Shown here: in pieces, positions 17,974 to 26,823 of the stretch
Numbering within the stretch: position 1 is the stretch's first letter
How the letters are laid out: each line of letters opens with the position of its first letter
Assembly (NCBI GenBank): GCA_018240985.1
Contig: JAFEER010000265.1
Location: 1-54,897, forward strand
Length of the DNA stretch: 54,897 bases
Source: Pseudomonadota bacterium
GTDB lineage: Bacteria > Pseudomonadota > Gammaproteobacteria > Burkholderiales > Burkholderiaceae_C
Direction of reading: 5' to 3'
Program-made: the position numbers and the translations under genes
Notes under the pieces: model-generated
The model's database searches: none
The model's input: only the letters and a program-made list of their open reading frames with translations
What the model was told of the DNA's origin: nothing

Positions 17974-19752
17974 TCACACTGCCGCGGCGGGCAGCCCCAG
18001 CCAGCGCTGGGCGATGGCGGCGTCCTTGACGTCCAGGCGCACGGTATCCATCGATGGGCCGGTGCCAGGCAGCGTGAGCGCCAGGTGCAGCAGGCGCCGG
18101 TCGCGTGCGACCAGGGCGACAACTTCGCTCGCGTTGCCGGCGTAGAGCGCCAATTCGTCGAGCTTGTGCAGGCGCCAGGCCTGGCCATCGACCTCGATGC
18201 CCAGCCATTCGTCGCCGGCCATGAAGCCCGCCGCCTCGGCGGCGCCGCCGTGCAGCACGGTCTTGACCTGCACGCCGCCGTTCTCCGCCACGCGCAGGCC
18301 CAGGCGCTGGGCGGTCTGCGCGGGCTCGCTCTGCAGGCTGATGCCGTGGGCTGCGAGCAGCTCGGCCAGCGGCAGCTCCCCGGTGCCGTGCACCCACTCT
18401 GCAATCTCGGCCGACCAGTCGCGGCCAGAGAGCTGCTGCAGCACGGCCAGCACATCGTTTTCTGCCATGGGGCCGCCGGCCTGGCGCTGCCACAACGCGC
18501 GCATCACGTCATCGAGCGTGCTGCGGCCCTCACGGCGCAGCGCCAAGTCCAGGCACAGGGCCACGAGCGCGCCCTTGGTGTAGTAGCTGACGGTGGCGTT
18601 GGGCGTGTTCTCGTCCTGGCGGTAGTACTTGACCCAGGCGTCAAAGCTGGCCTGGGCCACGGACTGCACCTGGCGCCCCGGCGTCTGCAGCATCTGGTTG
18701 ATGGCCTTTGTGAGCAGCCTGAGGTAGCCGGCGTGATCCAGCAGCCCGGCGCGGCGCAGCAGCAGGTCATCGTAGTAGCTGGTGAAGCCCTCGAAGAACC
18801 ACAGCAGCTCGGTGTAGTTCTCGCGCGCGTAGTCGTAGGGCGCAAACTCGGCCGGGCGCAGGCGCTTGACGTTCCAGGTGTGAAAGTACTCGTGGCTGAT
18901 CAGGCCGAGCAGCGTGGTGTAGCCCTCGCTCGACTGCAGCTCCTTCTCGCTCTGGCCCTGGCGCGGCAGGTCGCGGCGGTTGCAGATCAGCGCCGTGCTG
19001 TTGCGGTGCTCCAGGCCGCCGTAGCCGTCGTGCACGGCGTTCAGCATGAAGAGGTAACGGTCGAAGGGCGGGCGCTCTTCGCCATGCCAGAAGCGAATGA
19101 CTTCTTCGCAGATGCGCTGCGCGTCGCGCGCCAGGCGTTCGCCGTCGAAGGAGGGAGCGGCGCCGGCGACGATGAAGCGATGCGGCACGCCGCAGGCGGT
19201 GAATCGCGTGCTCCAGAACTGGCCCAGCTCCACGGGGCAGTCCGCCAGCTCGTCGTAGTCAGCTGCGCGGTAGCTGCCAAAGCCGGCCGCATTCACTTGG
19301 ACGGGCGCAAGGCCCGTGGCCAGCGACCAGTGCGCCAGGGCCGGGGGCTGCACTACCTCCAGGCTGTGCGGCGCGTCTTCCTGGCCCTGCACGCGCAGGC
19401 ACAGGCTGGTGGCGTTGAAGAAGCCACGCGCCGCATCCAGCCAGGCCGTGCGCACCGAATTGTCGTAGGCCGCCACCTCGTAGCTCAGCACCAGCGGCGC
19501 CCCGGCTTGGCAGGCTGCGCGCCAGCGGTGCTTGTCAAGCTGCGTGAGCGCCACCGCGGCGCCGGCCTGTTGGGCGCGCAGCGACTGCAGGTTCTTCGCA
19601 AACTCGCGCACCAGGTAGCTGCCGGGGATCCACACGGGCAGCGACAGCTCCTGCTCCGCCGCCGGCGCGGCCACGGTGAGTGTGACCTGGTACAGGCGGG
19701 CGTGGGTCTGAGAGGGGTCGATGCGGTAGTGGATGGCCTGGGTGATGGTCAT
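17974..19752 (-). CDS. M61-family metallopeptidase with PDZ domain
   Basis: A 592-residue peptidase of family M61 (glycyl aminopeptidase group). The N-terminal beta domain (1-180) precedes the thermolysin-like catalytic domain with HEYFHTWN (H287, E288, H291) and a downstream Glu in the NYTELLWFFEGFTSYYDD segment. A C-terminal PDZ domain (around GGVQVKTVLHGGAAEAAGF) follows. There is no signal peptide, suggesting a cytoplasmic enzyme that removes N-terminal Gly or Ala from peptides. It lies 49 bases before the enoyl-CoA hydratase start on the same strand, but no functional tie is evident. Confidence 0.92.
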   Translation of the reverse strand: MTITQAIHYRIDPSQTHARLYQVTLTVAAPAAEQELSLPVWIPGSYLVREFAKNLQSLRAQQAGAAVALTQLDKHRWRAACQAGAPLVLSYEVAAYDNSVRTAWLDAARGFFNATSLCLRVQGQEDAPHSLEVVQPPALAHWSLATGLAPVQVNAAGFGSYRAADYDELADCPVELGQFWSTRFTACGVPHRFIVAGAAPSFDGERLARDAQRICEEVIRFWHGEERPPFDRYLFMLNAVHDGYGGLEHRNSTALICNRRDLPRQGQSEKELQSSEGYTTLLGLISHEYFHTWNVKRLRPAEFAPYDYARENYTELLWFFEGFTSYYDDLLLRRAGLLDHAGYLRLLTKAINQMLQTPGRQVQSVAQASFDAWVKYYRQDENTPNATVSYYTKGALVALCLDLALRREGRSTLDDVMRALWQRQAGGPMAENDVLAVLQQLSGRDWSAEIAEWVHGTGELPLAELLAAHGISLQSEPAQTAQRLGLRVAENGGVQVKTVLHGGAAEAAGFMAGDEWLGIEVDGQAWRLHKLDELALYAGNASEVVALVARDRRLLHLALTLPGTGPSMDTVRLDVKDAAIAQRWLGLPAAAV

Positions 19753-19783
19753 GGATGGGCGCGCGGTGCAGTATCAAAAATAT

Positions 19784-19797
19784 AGCTGCTTGCGCTT
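19784..19797 (-). repeat. Dispersed intergenic motif, copy 3 (inverted)
   Basis: AGCTGCTTGCGCTT is the exact reverse complement of AAGCGCAAGCAGCT at 20003-20016. The two copies form a perfect 14-bp inverted pair enclosing about 205 bases, inside which lies the palindromic repeat at 19861. The 304-base stretch between the M61 and DsbC genes contains only these repeats. Confidence 0.55.
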
Positions 19798-19860
19798 ATC
19801 AAGCAACGATTTCAAGCCAAAAAATACCCAACTGGCGACATGTCTCAGAGCGGGCCGCGG

Positions 19861-19953
19861 GCCCTCACCCCACCCTCTCCCAGAGGGAGAGGGAGAAATA
19901 CCGGCGCGACCGGTCGCCCTCGCCCCTTTGGGGAGAGGGAGGGGTGAGGGGCC
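19861..19953. repeat. REP-like GC-rich palindromic repeat
   Basis: CCCTCACCCC at 19862-19871 pairs perfectly with GGGGTGAGGG at 19941-19950. Inner hairpins (CCTCTCCC with GGGAGAGG; CGCCCCTTTGGGG) sit between. The sequence type, ending in runs such as CTCTCCC and GGGAGAGGG, is that of widely scattered extragenic palindromes in proteobacteria; no coding potential. Confidence 0.75.
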
Positions 19954-20002
19954 TCCACGGCATGTGCACAGTCAGATAAAACTATCCAAATCAATTGCCA
20001 TC

Positions 20003-20016
20003 AAGCGCAAGCAGCT
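20003..20016 (+). repeat. Dispersed intergenic motif, copy 4
   Basis: AAGCGCAAGCAGCT, the partner of the inverted copy at 19784-19797 and related to those at 11741 and 15183. It lies 41 bases before the stop of the convergently read DsbC-type gene. Confidence 0.55.
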
Positions 20017-20056
20017 CTTGTATTGAGAGCGGGTCGGCTCCGTACCGGCGGCCTTC

Positions 20057-20773
20057 CTAGTTGCCGCCAGCCGCCTCGGCCAGGCGCTTCTCCACGTCCT
20101 GCGCGCCAATGGCGCCGGGCACGCGCGAGCCGTCGGCAAAGATCAGTGTGGGCGTTCCTGTGATCTTGTGTTTTTTTCCGTAGGCCAGGTTGCGCTGCAG
20201 TGCGGCCGTGTCGCAGCTGGCGGCAGCGGGCGTCTTGTCGCGCAGCATGTGGTCTTGCCAGGCGGCGGCGCGATCCTTGGCGCACCAGATGTTGCGCGAC
20301 TTCTCGGCCGAATCGGGGCTCAGGATGGGGTAGAGGAACAGGTACACGGTCACGTTGTCCACGTTCTGCATGTCTTTCTCGAAGCGCTTGCAATAGCCGC
20401 AGTTCGGATCCTCGAACACGGCCAGCTTGCGCTCGCCCTTGCCGTGCACCATGGTGAAGGCGTCCTGCAGCGGCAGGGACTTGAAGTCCACGGCGGTGAG
20501 CTTGTTCAGCCTATCCTCGGTCAGGTTGCGCCGCGCCTTGGTGTCGATGAGTTCACCCTGGATCAGGTAGTTGCCCTGGGCATCGGTGTAGAACAGATCC
20601 GTGCCGATGCGCACCTCGTACAGGCCCTTCATGGGCGTGGCGCGCACCTCGTCGATCTGCTGCAGCTGCGGAATGCGCTCGCCCAGGGTCTTGCGGATCG
20701 CGGCGTCCTGCGCCGATGCATTCAGGCCCAGGCACAGCGTGGCGGCGGCGAGCAGGGTGGGGACAAGTTTCAT
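20057..20773 (-). CDS. dsbC: DsbC-type periplasmic thiol:disulfide isomerase
   Basis: A 238-residue periplasmic protein. Signal peptide MKLVPTLLAAATLCLG is cleaved near ASA-QD. An N-terminal DsbC dimerisation domain precedes the thioredoxin-like domain with active site CGYC (in EDPNCGYCKRF) and the cis-Pro loop TGTPT. A second Cys pair, CAKDR and ASCDT, matches the structural disulfide of DsbC. It rearranges wrong disulfides in secreted proteins and is kept reduced by DsbD. An in-frame ATG seven codons upstream (20794) is possible; neither start has a strong ribosome site. The UbiH-type gene ends 26 bases before that ATG, so cotranscription is likely. Confidence 0.92.
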   Translation of the reverse strand: MKLVPTLLAAATLCLGLNASAQDAAIRKTLGERIPQLQQIDEVRATPMKGLYEVRIGTDLFYTDAQGNYLIQGELIDTKARRNLTEDRLNKLTAVDFKSLPLQDAFTMVHGKGERKLAVFEDPNCGYCKRFEKDMQNVDNVTVYLFLYPILSPDSAEKSRNIWCAKDRAAAWQDHMLRDKTPAAASCDTAALQRNLAYGKKHKITGTPTLIFADGSRVPGAIGAQDVEKRLAEAAGGN

Positions 20774-20820
20774 CACGGACTTTCGTTCTTTCATTGGTAT
20801 TGCAGGCCTTGCTGCGTTGT

Positions 20821-21948
20821 TTATTCGGTGCCCATGGCGCGGCGCGCCACCCAGGCCTTCAGCGGGCCGCTCAGGTCAAAGCCCTTCATGCCCCAGTTGC
20901 GCAGCGCGGCCAGCGCGCCCTCGCGCCGCGTGAACAGCTGCTGCAGCCCGTCCATGGCCATGCCCATAGGCAGCAGGGCGGCCTTGCGGTCGCGCTCGTA
21001 GCGGCGCAGCAGGCGCTGGTCGCCCACGCCGCGCCAGGCGGCGCGTTTGCACAGCACCTGCGCCAGCGCGCGTGCATCGCCCAGCCCCAGGTTCAGGCCC
21101 TGGCCCGCCAGCGGATGCACGTTGTGCGCGGCGTCGCCGGCCAGCACCCAGCTTTGGCCCGGCTGGCCGGGCACGGTGCCACACCAGTGGTGCGCCTGCG
21201 CCTGCTGCAACGCCCAGCTGGCGCGCGGTGCTATCTGCTGCAGCGCGCCCAGGCTGCCCCGGCTGGCTTCGCGCAGTTGCTGGGTGAATTCCGCCTCGTC
21301 GGCCTGCAGCCAGTGCGCCGCACGCTCCTGGGGAACAGACCAGACAACGGCCACGGAGTTCCCCTCTGCGCCGCCCAGCGGCAGAAAGGCCAGGATGCTG
21401 CCATCGGCCGCAAACCACTGGCGCGCCACCTGCCCATGCGGCCGCTCGCAGGCCAGGCGCGTGGCAATGGCGTGCTGGCCGTAGGGGGTGATGTCGAATT
21501 CCGCGCCAAACTCGGCGCGCGTGCGGCTGGCGCGGCCCTCGCAGACGATGGTGAGCGGCGCGGCCACGGGCGTGCTCACCTGCTCCACCAGCGGCTGAAA
21601 GCGCACGGCCTCGGCCAGGCGCGCCTCCAGCGCCGGCACATCGACGATCCAGGTCAGCGCGTCGCAACCCTGCTGCGCTGCGTCAAAGCGCACCATGCCG
21701 TCCTGGTCGGCCTGCACCTGCATCTGCAGCACGGCCGTGGCGTGCTGCGCATCGGGCCAGCCGCGCACCGACTCCAGCAGCGTGCGCGAAGCCGCGTTGA
21801 GCGCGTAGGCGCGCACGTCGTCCGCTGCCGGCGCCCCTGGCGGCGGCGCCACCAGGGCCACGCGCAGGCGCTCGCGCGCCAGCAAAAGGGCCAGCGTGCG
21901 GCCTACCACACCCGCGCCGCGGATACATACGTCAAAAGTCTGCGCCAT
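20821..21948 (-). CDS. UbiH/COQ6-family FAD-dependent hydroxylase
   Basis: A 375-residue flavoprotein monooxygenase. The N-terminal dinucleotide fold GAGVVG (residues 11-16) and the second FAD motif VLAGDAAHNVHPLAGQG, with the conserved GD and downstream GLNLGLGD, place it in the UbiH/UbiF/VisC group that hydroxylates the ubiquinone ring. Which ring position it modifies cannot be judged here. The start at MAQTFDVCIRG follows the family pattern; a further 34 open codons upstream lack similarity. It sits divergent to ychF. Confidence 0.9.
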   Translation of the reverse strand: MAQTFDVCIRGAGVVGRTLALLLARERLRVALVAPPPGAPAADDVRAYALNAASRTLLESVRGWPDAQHATAVLQMQVQADQDGMVRFDAAQQGCDALTWIVDVPALEARLAEAVRFQPLVEQVSTPVAAPLTIVCEGRASRTRAEFGAEFDITPYGQHAIATRLACERPHGQVARQWFAADGSILAFLPLGGAEGNSVAVVWSVPQERAAHWLQADEAEFTQQLREASRGSLGALQQIAPRASWALQQAQAHHWCGTVPGQPGQSWVLAGDAAHNVHPLAGQGLNLGLGDARALAQVLCKRAAWRGVGDQRLLRRYERDRKAALLPMGMAMDGLQQLFTRREGALAALRNWGMKGFDLSGPLKAWVARRAMGTE

Positions 21949-22124
21949 GTTGCGGATTGTAGGGAGGCCGCTGCCGGCCCTTGTGCCGCGATGGTTGGCG
22001 GGGGACGTCGGGCGTTGGGCGTCCGGCGTGAATATCCGCAAAACGCTCAACCCTCAACGCACAACCGTGCTCTATCTCAACACCCTAAAATGGCGGGTTT
22101 CCCCGTACTTACGAAAGCCCTGCC

Positions 22125-23219
22125 ATGAGCCTGCAATGCGGCATCGTGGGCCTGCCCAATGTGGGCAAGTCCACCCTCTTCAACGCCCTCACCAAGGCCG
22201 GCATCGCCGCCGAGAACTACCCCTTCTGCACCATCGAACCCAACACCGGCGTGGTCGAGGTGCCCGATCCGCGCCTGGCCCAGCTGGCCGAGGTCGTCAA
22301 GCCCGAGCGCACCGTGCCCGCCATCGTCGAGTTCGTGGACATCGCCGGTCTGGTGGCTGGTGCCAGCAAGGGCGAGGGCCTGGGCAACCAGTTTCTGGCG
22401 CATATCCGCGAGACCGACGCCATCGTCAACGTGGTGCGCTGCTTTGAAGACCCGAACGTGATCCACGTCGCCGGCAAGGTCGATCCGATCTCCGACATCG
22501 AGGTCATCCAGACCGAGCTGTGCCTGGCCGACCTGGCCACGGTGGAAAAGGCCCTGAACCGCTACAGCAAGGCCGCCAAGAGCGGCAACGACAAGGAGGC
22601 GGCCAAGCTGGTGTCCCTGCTCACGCCGATCCAGGCCGTGCTGAACGAGGGCAAGCCCGCGCGCAACGTGCCCGTATCGAAAGAGGACGCGCCGCTCCTG
22701 AAACAGTTCTGCCTGATCACCGCCAAGCCGGCGATGTTCGTCGGCAACGTGGCCGAGGACGGCTTCGAGAACAACCTGCTGCTGGACAAGCTGAAGGAAT
22801 ACGCCGCCGCGCAGGGCGCGCCCGTGGTGGCCATCTGCGCAAAAATAGAGGCCGAAATGGCCGAAATGAGCGACGAAGACCGCGACATGTTCCTGGCCGA
22901 GATGGGCCAGGACGAGCCCGGCCTGAACCGCCTGATCCGCGCCGGCTTCAAGCTCTTGGGCCTGCAGACCTACTTCACCGCCGGCGTGAAGGAGGTGCGC
23001 GCCTGGACTATCCACCAGGGCGACACGGCGCCCCAGGCCGCCGGCGTGATCCACGGCGACTTCGAGCGCGGCTTCATCCGCGCCCAGACGATCGCCTTCG
23101 ACGACTTCATCCAATACAAGGGCGAACAGGGCGCCAAGGACGCGGGCAAGATGCGCGCCGAGGGCAAGGAATATGTCGTCAAGGATGGGGATGTGATGAA
23201 CTTTTTGTTCAACGTCTGA
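22125..23219 (+). CDS. ychF: Redox-regulated ATPase YchF
   Basis: A 364-residue OBG-family P-loop protein that hydrolyses ATP rather than GTP and associates with ribosomes. The G1 motif GLPNVGKST is at residues 9-17. The G4 position reads NVAEDG rather than NKxD, as expected for ATP preference, and the C-terminal TGS-like domain ends in the usual [12 protein letters not shown]. The last bases of the gene, TTGTTCAACGTCTG, are repeated at 49681, so the gene end serves as the attachment site of the island that follows. Its coding sequence is left intact. Confidence 0.97.
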   Translation: MSLQCGIVGLPNVGKSTLFNALTKAGIAAENYPFCTIEPNTGVVEVPDPRLAQLAEVVKPERTVPAIVEFVDIAGLVAGASKGEGLGNQFLAHIRETDAIVNVVRCFEDPNVIHVAGKVDPISDIEVIQTELCLADLATVEKALNRYSKAAKSGNDKEAAKLVSLLTPIQAVLNEGKPARNVPVSKEDAPLLKQFCLITAKPAMFVGNVAEDGFENNLLLDKLKEYAAAQGAPVVAICAKIEAEMAEMSDEDRDMFLAEMGQDEPGLNRLIRAGFKLLGLQTYFTAGVKEVRAWTIHQGDTAPQAAGVIHGDFERGFIRAQTIAFDDFIQYKGEQGAKDAGKMRAEGKEYVVKDGDVMNFLFNV

Positions 23220-23223
23220 GTGC
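23202..23223 (+). other. attL: left junction of the integrative element (ychF 3' end)
   Basis: The stretch TTTTTGTTCAACGTCTG plus AGTGC spans the ychF stop codon. It recurs at 49677-49699 with one substitution and one extra G. The core identical block is 14 bp (23205-23218). Placement at a gene end that is preserved after insertion, with an integrase gene just inside, is how P4-type islands integrate. Confidence 0.75.
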
Positions 23224-23305
23224 TCTTGTGATGTTTCGCATCTATTCATGTTGTTTCAATATAGTTCATAAAAATATTTGAAATCAACAGCTTGGACGGC
23301 ATTTG

Positions 23306-23341
23306 ACGGCGTTTCGTGTTTCAGCACGTTGCGCCGTTTTT
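23306..23341 (+). terminator. Terminator inside the left end of the island
   Basis: A two-stage hairpin (ACGGCG with CGCCGT outside, CGTG with CACG inside) is followed by TTTTT. It lies 86 bases after ychF and before the integrase promoter region, isolating the island from ychF read-through. Confidence 0.75.
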
Positions 23342-23373
23342 CATTTCTTTCCAAGCAAAAATTGGGTATATCT

Positions 23374-23419
23374 GTGGGTATGGTTCTTGACGGGCTCCCG
23401 GTTCGGTGGGTATGGTTCT
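23374..23419 (+). repeat. Direct repeats GTGGGTATGGTTCT before the integrase
   Basis: Two exact 14-bp copies lie at 23374-23387 and 23406-23419, 32 bp apart, and a partial one (TTGGGTAT) begins at 23362. Related GTGGGTAC and GCGGGTAC occur at 49604 and 49616, just inside the right end. Placement at both ends suggests arm-type binding sites for the integrase; this is inference. Confidence 0.5.
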
Positions 23420-23423
23420 GCCC

Positions 23424-24608
23424 ATGCTTACCGACATGCACTGCCGCACCGCCAAACCCCGCGAACGGCTCTACCGACTGAACGACCGTGACGGCCTCTA
23501 TCTGGAGGTCAAGCCCAATGGCGTCAAAGCCTTCCGCTACCGCTTCAAGCTGGGCGGCAAGGAGTCGATGATGGGCTTAGGCGAGTACCCCGTCACCCCC
23601 TTGTCCGAGGCGCGTGAGAAAGCCCAGGCTGCACGCAAGCTCGTCAAGGACGGTATCAACCCTGTCCAGCAAAAGCAGCTTGACAAGGTGCGCCAGGAGC
23701 TGGATCGCAGCAACACCTTGGAGTTGATTGCAGCGGAATGGCTGGCAACCAAGGACTGGGAAGACATCACGAAGAAGCGGCGACTGGACATGTTGCACCG
23801 TGTGGTGTTCCCGATGCTGGGCAAGCTGCCGGTGCGTGACATCACCGCACATCAGGTGCTTGCCATCCTGCAAGCCACGCACACACGCGCTCCCACGGTG
23901 GCAGCTGAGGCCAAGCGCACGCTGTCAAGCATCTTTCAATTTGCGGTCGCCACCCTGCGTGCCGACATTGATCCAGTCTGGCCGGTGCGCAATGCTCTGC
24001 CCAAGAACAAGACGCAGCACAAAACGGCGCTGAGCAAGGAGCAGGTCGGCAAGCTGCTGCGCGAGATCGGCGAACACCGGGGTAATTTCATGACGGTGCA
24101 GGCCTTCCGCCTGCTCTGGTACACGCTGCTGCGTGCCAATGAGGTCGCTGCGGCTGAGTGGTCAGAGATTGACTTCGAGAAGCGGGTCTGGACGATCCCC
24201 GCTGAACGCATGAAGGCGCGGCGGCCCCATTCGATCTATCTGACAGATCAGACCTTGGAAATTTTCAAAGGGATGCAGCCACAAACCGGGAAGTACAAAT
24301 ACGTCTTCACAGGCAGGGACTCCAAGCAGAAGCCGCTCGCAATCGCCACCTTCCGGCAACTGCTTTACAAAAACGGCTGGGCTGGAACTTACTCCCCGCA
24401 CGGGACAAGAACGACGGGGTCAACCATGTTGCATGAGATGGGGCATCGTAGCGAGTTGATTGAAGCGCAGCTTGCGCACATTGACCAGAATCAAGTTCGA
24501 CGAACTTATAACCACACCGACTATTTTTCGGAGAGAGCGAAAATGATGCAGGAGTGGTGTGATTTTATTGATGAAATATCCAAGACTGAGGTTAATTATG
24601 ACGCCTAG
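23424..24608 (+). CDS. int: P4-type tyrosine integrase of the island
   Basis: A 394-residue integrase. The N-terminal DUF4102-type arm-binding domain (MLTDMHCRTAKPRERL, DGLYLEVKPNGVKAFRYRF) is followed by a SAM-like core-binding domain and the catalytic domain. The catalytic residues are in place: Arg in LLRANEVAAAEW, HGTR in YSPHGTRTTGS, and LAHIDQNQVRRTYNHTDYF carrying the last His and Tyr. The ATG at 23424 is chosen by alignment with the family; a GTG six codons upstream is also open. It sits just inside attL at ychF and reads into the island. The next gene overlaps its last codons. Confidence 0.94.
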   Translation: MLTDMHCRTAKPRERLYRLNDRDGLYLEVKPNGVKAFRYRFKLGGKESMMGLGEYPVTPLSEAREKAQAARKLVKDGINPVQQKQLDKVRQELDRSNTLELIAAEWLATKDWEDITKKRRLDMLHRVVFPMLGKLPVRDITAHQVLAILQATHTRAPTVAAEAKRTLSSIFQFAVATLRADIDPVWPVRNALPKNKTQHKTALSKEQVGKLLREIGEHRGNFMTVQAFRLLWYTLLRANEVAAAEWSEIDFEKRVWTIPAERMKARRPHSIYLTDQTLEIFKGMQPQTGKYKYVFTGRDSKQKPLAIATFRQLLYKNGWAGTYSPHGTRTTGSTMLHEMGHRSELIEAQLAHIDQNQVRRTYNHTDYFSERAKMMQEWCDFIDEISKTEVNYDA

Positions 24609-25488
24609 TTTCAATCTTGCGCAGGTTGCCTCGGATGATTTTTATGCCAAATTGAATCAACTGCGTGAAAGCATCAGTTTTGGTGTAGAACACCAGAGTT
24701 GTGCAAATCATCAAAAAGTGGTTAATGACTTTTGCGCATTGGCGGTAATTTATAGGCTGAAAATATTCGACACCACTAGATCAAACAAAAACATCAATCA
24801 TCCAGCCAAAGATGTCATCAGCGCCATAGATATTTTGGTGTCGAAAATTGATAAATTCAAAAATCGAAATATGTGGAGACATGATTGCTCCGAGAATCCG
24901 CACACTCCGTTGGATAGATTTGTTTTTTATCACGCTGGAGATGGAGAAATCTTGAATTCCAATGAATTATTGAAAATAAGGAAAAAATTGGAATTGGCTT
25001 TTGTTGAGGAGAGTAAATATGACGATGATTTTTTTAAAAAATTCATCCGCGTCGCCTTTGTAAATTTGCTTGGGGACATTCTAAAATTAACGCACAATAA
25101 TGAATTAAAAATAAATTTTTCAAATGAAACTGGAGCAATCGATAAACGTAGTTTATTTTTTGTATTTTTAAAAATATTTGAATTTTGCGAATATGAATTT
25201 TATGAAAGCAAATTCGAGTGGTTGCCATGGGCTCGTGAAAAAATTACGTGCAAATCTCTGGAGAGACTGTTGTTAAATAGGCTCGACGCTATTAGGGGTG
25301 GTAAAAACAAACCAGGAAACCCAATAAAAATACCATTTTATTCTGACATTAACTCAGCTGAGCCGTGTGCATTCGAATGTATTGATACTAAGGGGGTTGG
25401 CATGGTTGGCGATTTGTGTGCGCTTCACGGGTACACCGAATTTGATAATGTTGTCATCAGGGGTGTATTGCCTGATTTTTCAAAGTAA
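24598..25488 (+). CDS. AT-rich gene of unknown function overlapping int
   Basis: A 296-residue protein I do not recognise. It begins with an ATG inside the last codons of the integrase (11-base overlap), so it is probably translated together with it. Base composition is far more AT-rich than neighbours, with long A and T runs and rare codons such as AAT, AAA and TTT, pointing to acquisition from a low-GC source. The protein is rich in Lys, Asn and Phe and appears mostly helical; no signal peptide, membrane helix or known catalytic motif is visible. A C-terminal segment has conserved-looking Cys/His/Gly (DLCALHGYTEFDNVVIRG). A defence or cargo role is only a guess. Confidence 0.75.
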   Translation: MTPSFNLAQVASDDFYAKLNQLRESISFGVEHQSCANHQKVVNDFCALAVIYRLKIFDTTRSNKNINHPAKDVISAIDILVSKIDKFKNRNMWRHDCSENPHTPLDRFVFYHAGDGEILNSNELLKIRKKLELAFVEESKYDDDFFKKFIRVAFVNLLGDILKLTHNNELKINFSNETGAIDKRSLFFVFLKIFEFCEYEFYESKFEWLPWAREKITCKSLERLLLNRLDAIRGGKNKPGNPIKIPFYSDINSAEPCAFECIDTKGVGMVGDLCALHGYTEFDNVVIRGVLPDFSK

Positions 25489-25588
25489 AATTCCTTGGTC
25501 TACCATGAAATTTAGATTTTAACTAGGAACCATTGATAAATCGCTTGCCTCCTAGATTTCGGTAGTACTGGTTTGCACACTGTGCCGC

Positions 25589-25804
25589 ATGAACACAGAA
25601 CATTTCATGACAGTCCAGTTGCTCACTTTTCCAGAGGCTTGCCAGCTCCTTAGATTCAGCCGCACAACGCTGTGGCGAAGAATCCAGACTGATCCATCAT
25701 TTCCCCGCCCCGTTCAGGTTGGCGCAAGAAGCCCGCGCCTGTCCCTTCAAGAAATCGAGAAATATTTGACGCGCTCAAGGGAGGAAGGCACACAGCAAGG
25801 TTAA
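25589..25804 (+). CDS. AlpA-like excisionase / helix-turn-helix protein
   Basis: A 71-residue DNA-binding protein with the AlpA/MerR-type winged helix. TFPEACQLLRFSRTTLWRRI is the helix-turn-helix and FPRPVQVGARSPRLSLQEIEKYL the wing and closing helix. Such proteins beside P4-type integrases act as directionality factors or activate integrase expression. An in-frame ATG six codons downstream is an alternative start; neither has a clear ribosome site. It ends four bases before the replication-initiator gene and probably shares its transcript. Confidence 0.85.
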   Translation: MNTEHFMTVQLLTFPEACQLLRFSRTTLWRRIQTDPSFPRPVQVGARSPRLSLQEIEKYLTRSREEGTQQG

Positions 25805-25808
25805 AGCT

Positions 25809-26819
25809 GTGAGTGAGGAAACGCTGCTCACTCGCGGCTCAAACGTGATCAACCAATCGAATGCCTTCGAGCAGAAATTGGCGTGGGTACGGGAGAGAGC
25901 TGCCAAGGCAGCAGCTGCAACAATGCAGGAAGCTTGCCCAGACGTATCGTCTGAACTCTCCAATCGGTCGAGCAGGGCACTGGCTCAACTTCGACGAAAA
26001 GCCTTAGAAGCGGCAATACAGACAGAGAAGACGCTAGCAGAAACGCCGCAGCAGCTATTTCTTCCAGGCTTCGAGATAGGCGCCTTTCCAAATCGCCTGA
26101 ATCGCTCTAGTCTCATTGCGCCGATCGCGCGTGGGTCGCGCAAATTTTATCGGCAGGCCGTGATGGTTACACGGGGAAAATGTGTCCTTGAATACACGGG
26201 AGAGCAATTGGACGAGGCCGATGGAGACCTCGTCATGGCGCTGATTGCCTTTGCGCAGCCCTTTTTATTTGGGACTCCAGTGGTGCTGAACCGCAAGCAG
26301 CTACTACGAGCAATCAAGTCAGGCAAGATCGGGAGCTCGCAATACGTCTGGCTCCATCAGAGTATGAAACGCCTGCGCGAAGCAACCTTATTCCTTGAGG
26401 TCCGGAAACAGGACGGATCGTTCCACTACGCGGTTGGCAAGATGGATTCATTCAACATCTTGAAAGATGTGAGTTTCGATGGAGGCAGCGAAACGTACAC
26501 GTACACCCTCGACCCTCGCTGGGTGTTGATGTTCGGCAATCGTGAATACAGCCGACTCGACTGGGGAAAACGGATGCAAATTGGGCGCGGGCTAGATATG
26601 GCCAAGACCGTGCAGCGGCTGGTGGCTACATCCGCAGACCCTGTTCAGCGCTTTGCGTTGGATGATCTCAAAGCACAGATGCAGTATGCCAGCCCTCTGC
26701 GGAAATTTCGAGAAGCGCTCGCTGCTGCCTGCAAGGAAGTTGAGCGACTTGGGATCATCAGCGCGTGGCGACTTGAGGAAAGCACCAAAGGCAAACCGCA
26801 GCTTGCCATGTGGCGATAA
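25809..26819 (+). CDS. trfA: TrfA-like plasmid replication initiator
   Basis: A 336-residue protein. After a helical N-terminal region (1-90), the TrfA-type core follows: LNRSSLIAPIARGSRKFYRQ, VLEYTGEQLDEADGDLVMAL and SQYVWLHQSMKRLREATLFLEV, then YTYTLDPRWVLMFGNREYSRLDWGKR in two winged-helix units. TrfA proteins bind iterons and open the origin of broad-host-range plasmids. The start is GTG, with AAGG eight bases upstream. Five iterons lie immediately after the stop codon, the classic arrangement of initiator and origin. Its presence in a chromosomal island indicates a plasmid-derived or self-replicating excised form. Confidence 0.87.
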   Translation: MSEETLLTRGSNVINQSNAFEQKLAWVRERAAKAAAATMQEACPDVSSELSNRSSRALAQLRRKALEAAIQTEKTLAETPQQLFLPGFEIGAFPNRLNRSSLIAPIARGSRKFYRQAVMVTRGKCVLEYTGEQLDEADGDLVMALIAFAQPFLFGTPVVLNRKQLLRAIKSGKIGSSQYVWLHQSMKRLREATLFLEVRKQDGSFHYAVGKMDSFNILKDVSFDGGSETYTYTLDPRWVLMFGNREYSRLDWGKRMQIGRGLDMAKTVQRLVATSADPVQRFALDDLKAQMQYASPLRKFREALAAACKEVERLGIISAWRLEESTKGKPQLAMWR

Positions 26820-26823
26820 GCAG

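Noticed and set aside
18085-19785. A 566-codon open frame opposite the M61 peptidase.
   Set aside because: Same effect of GC bias; no recognisable domain, and the M61 catalytic motifs on the other strand are intact.
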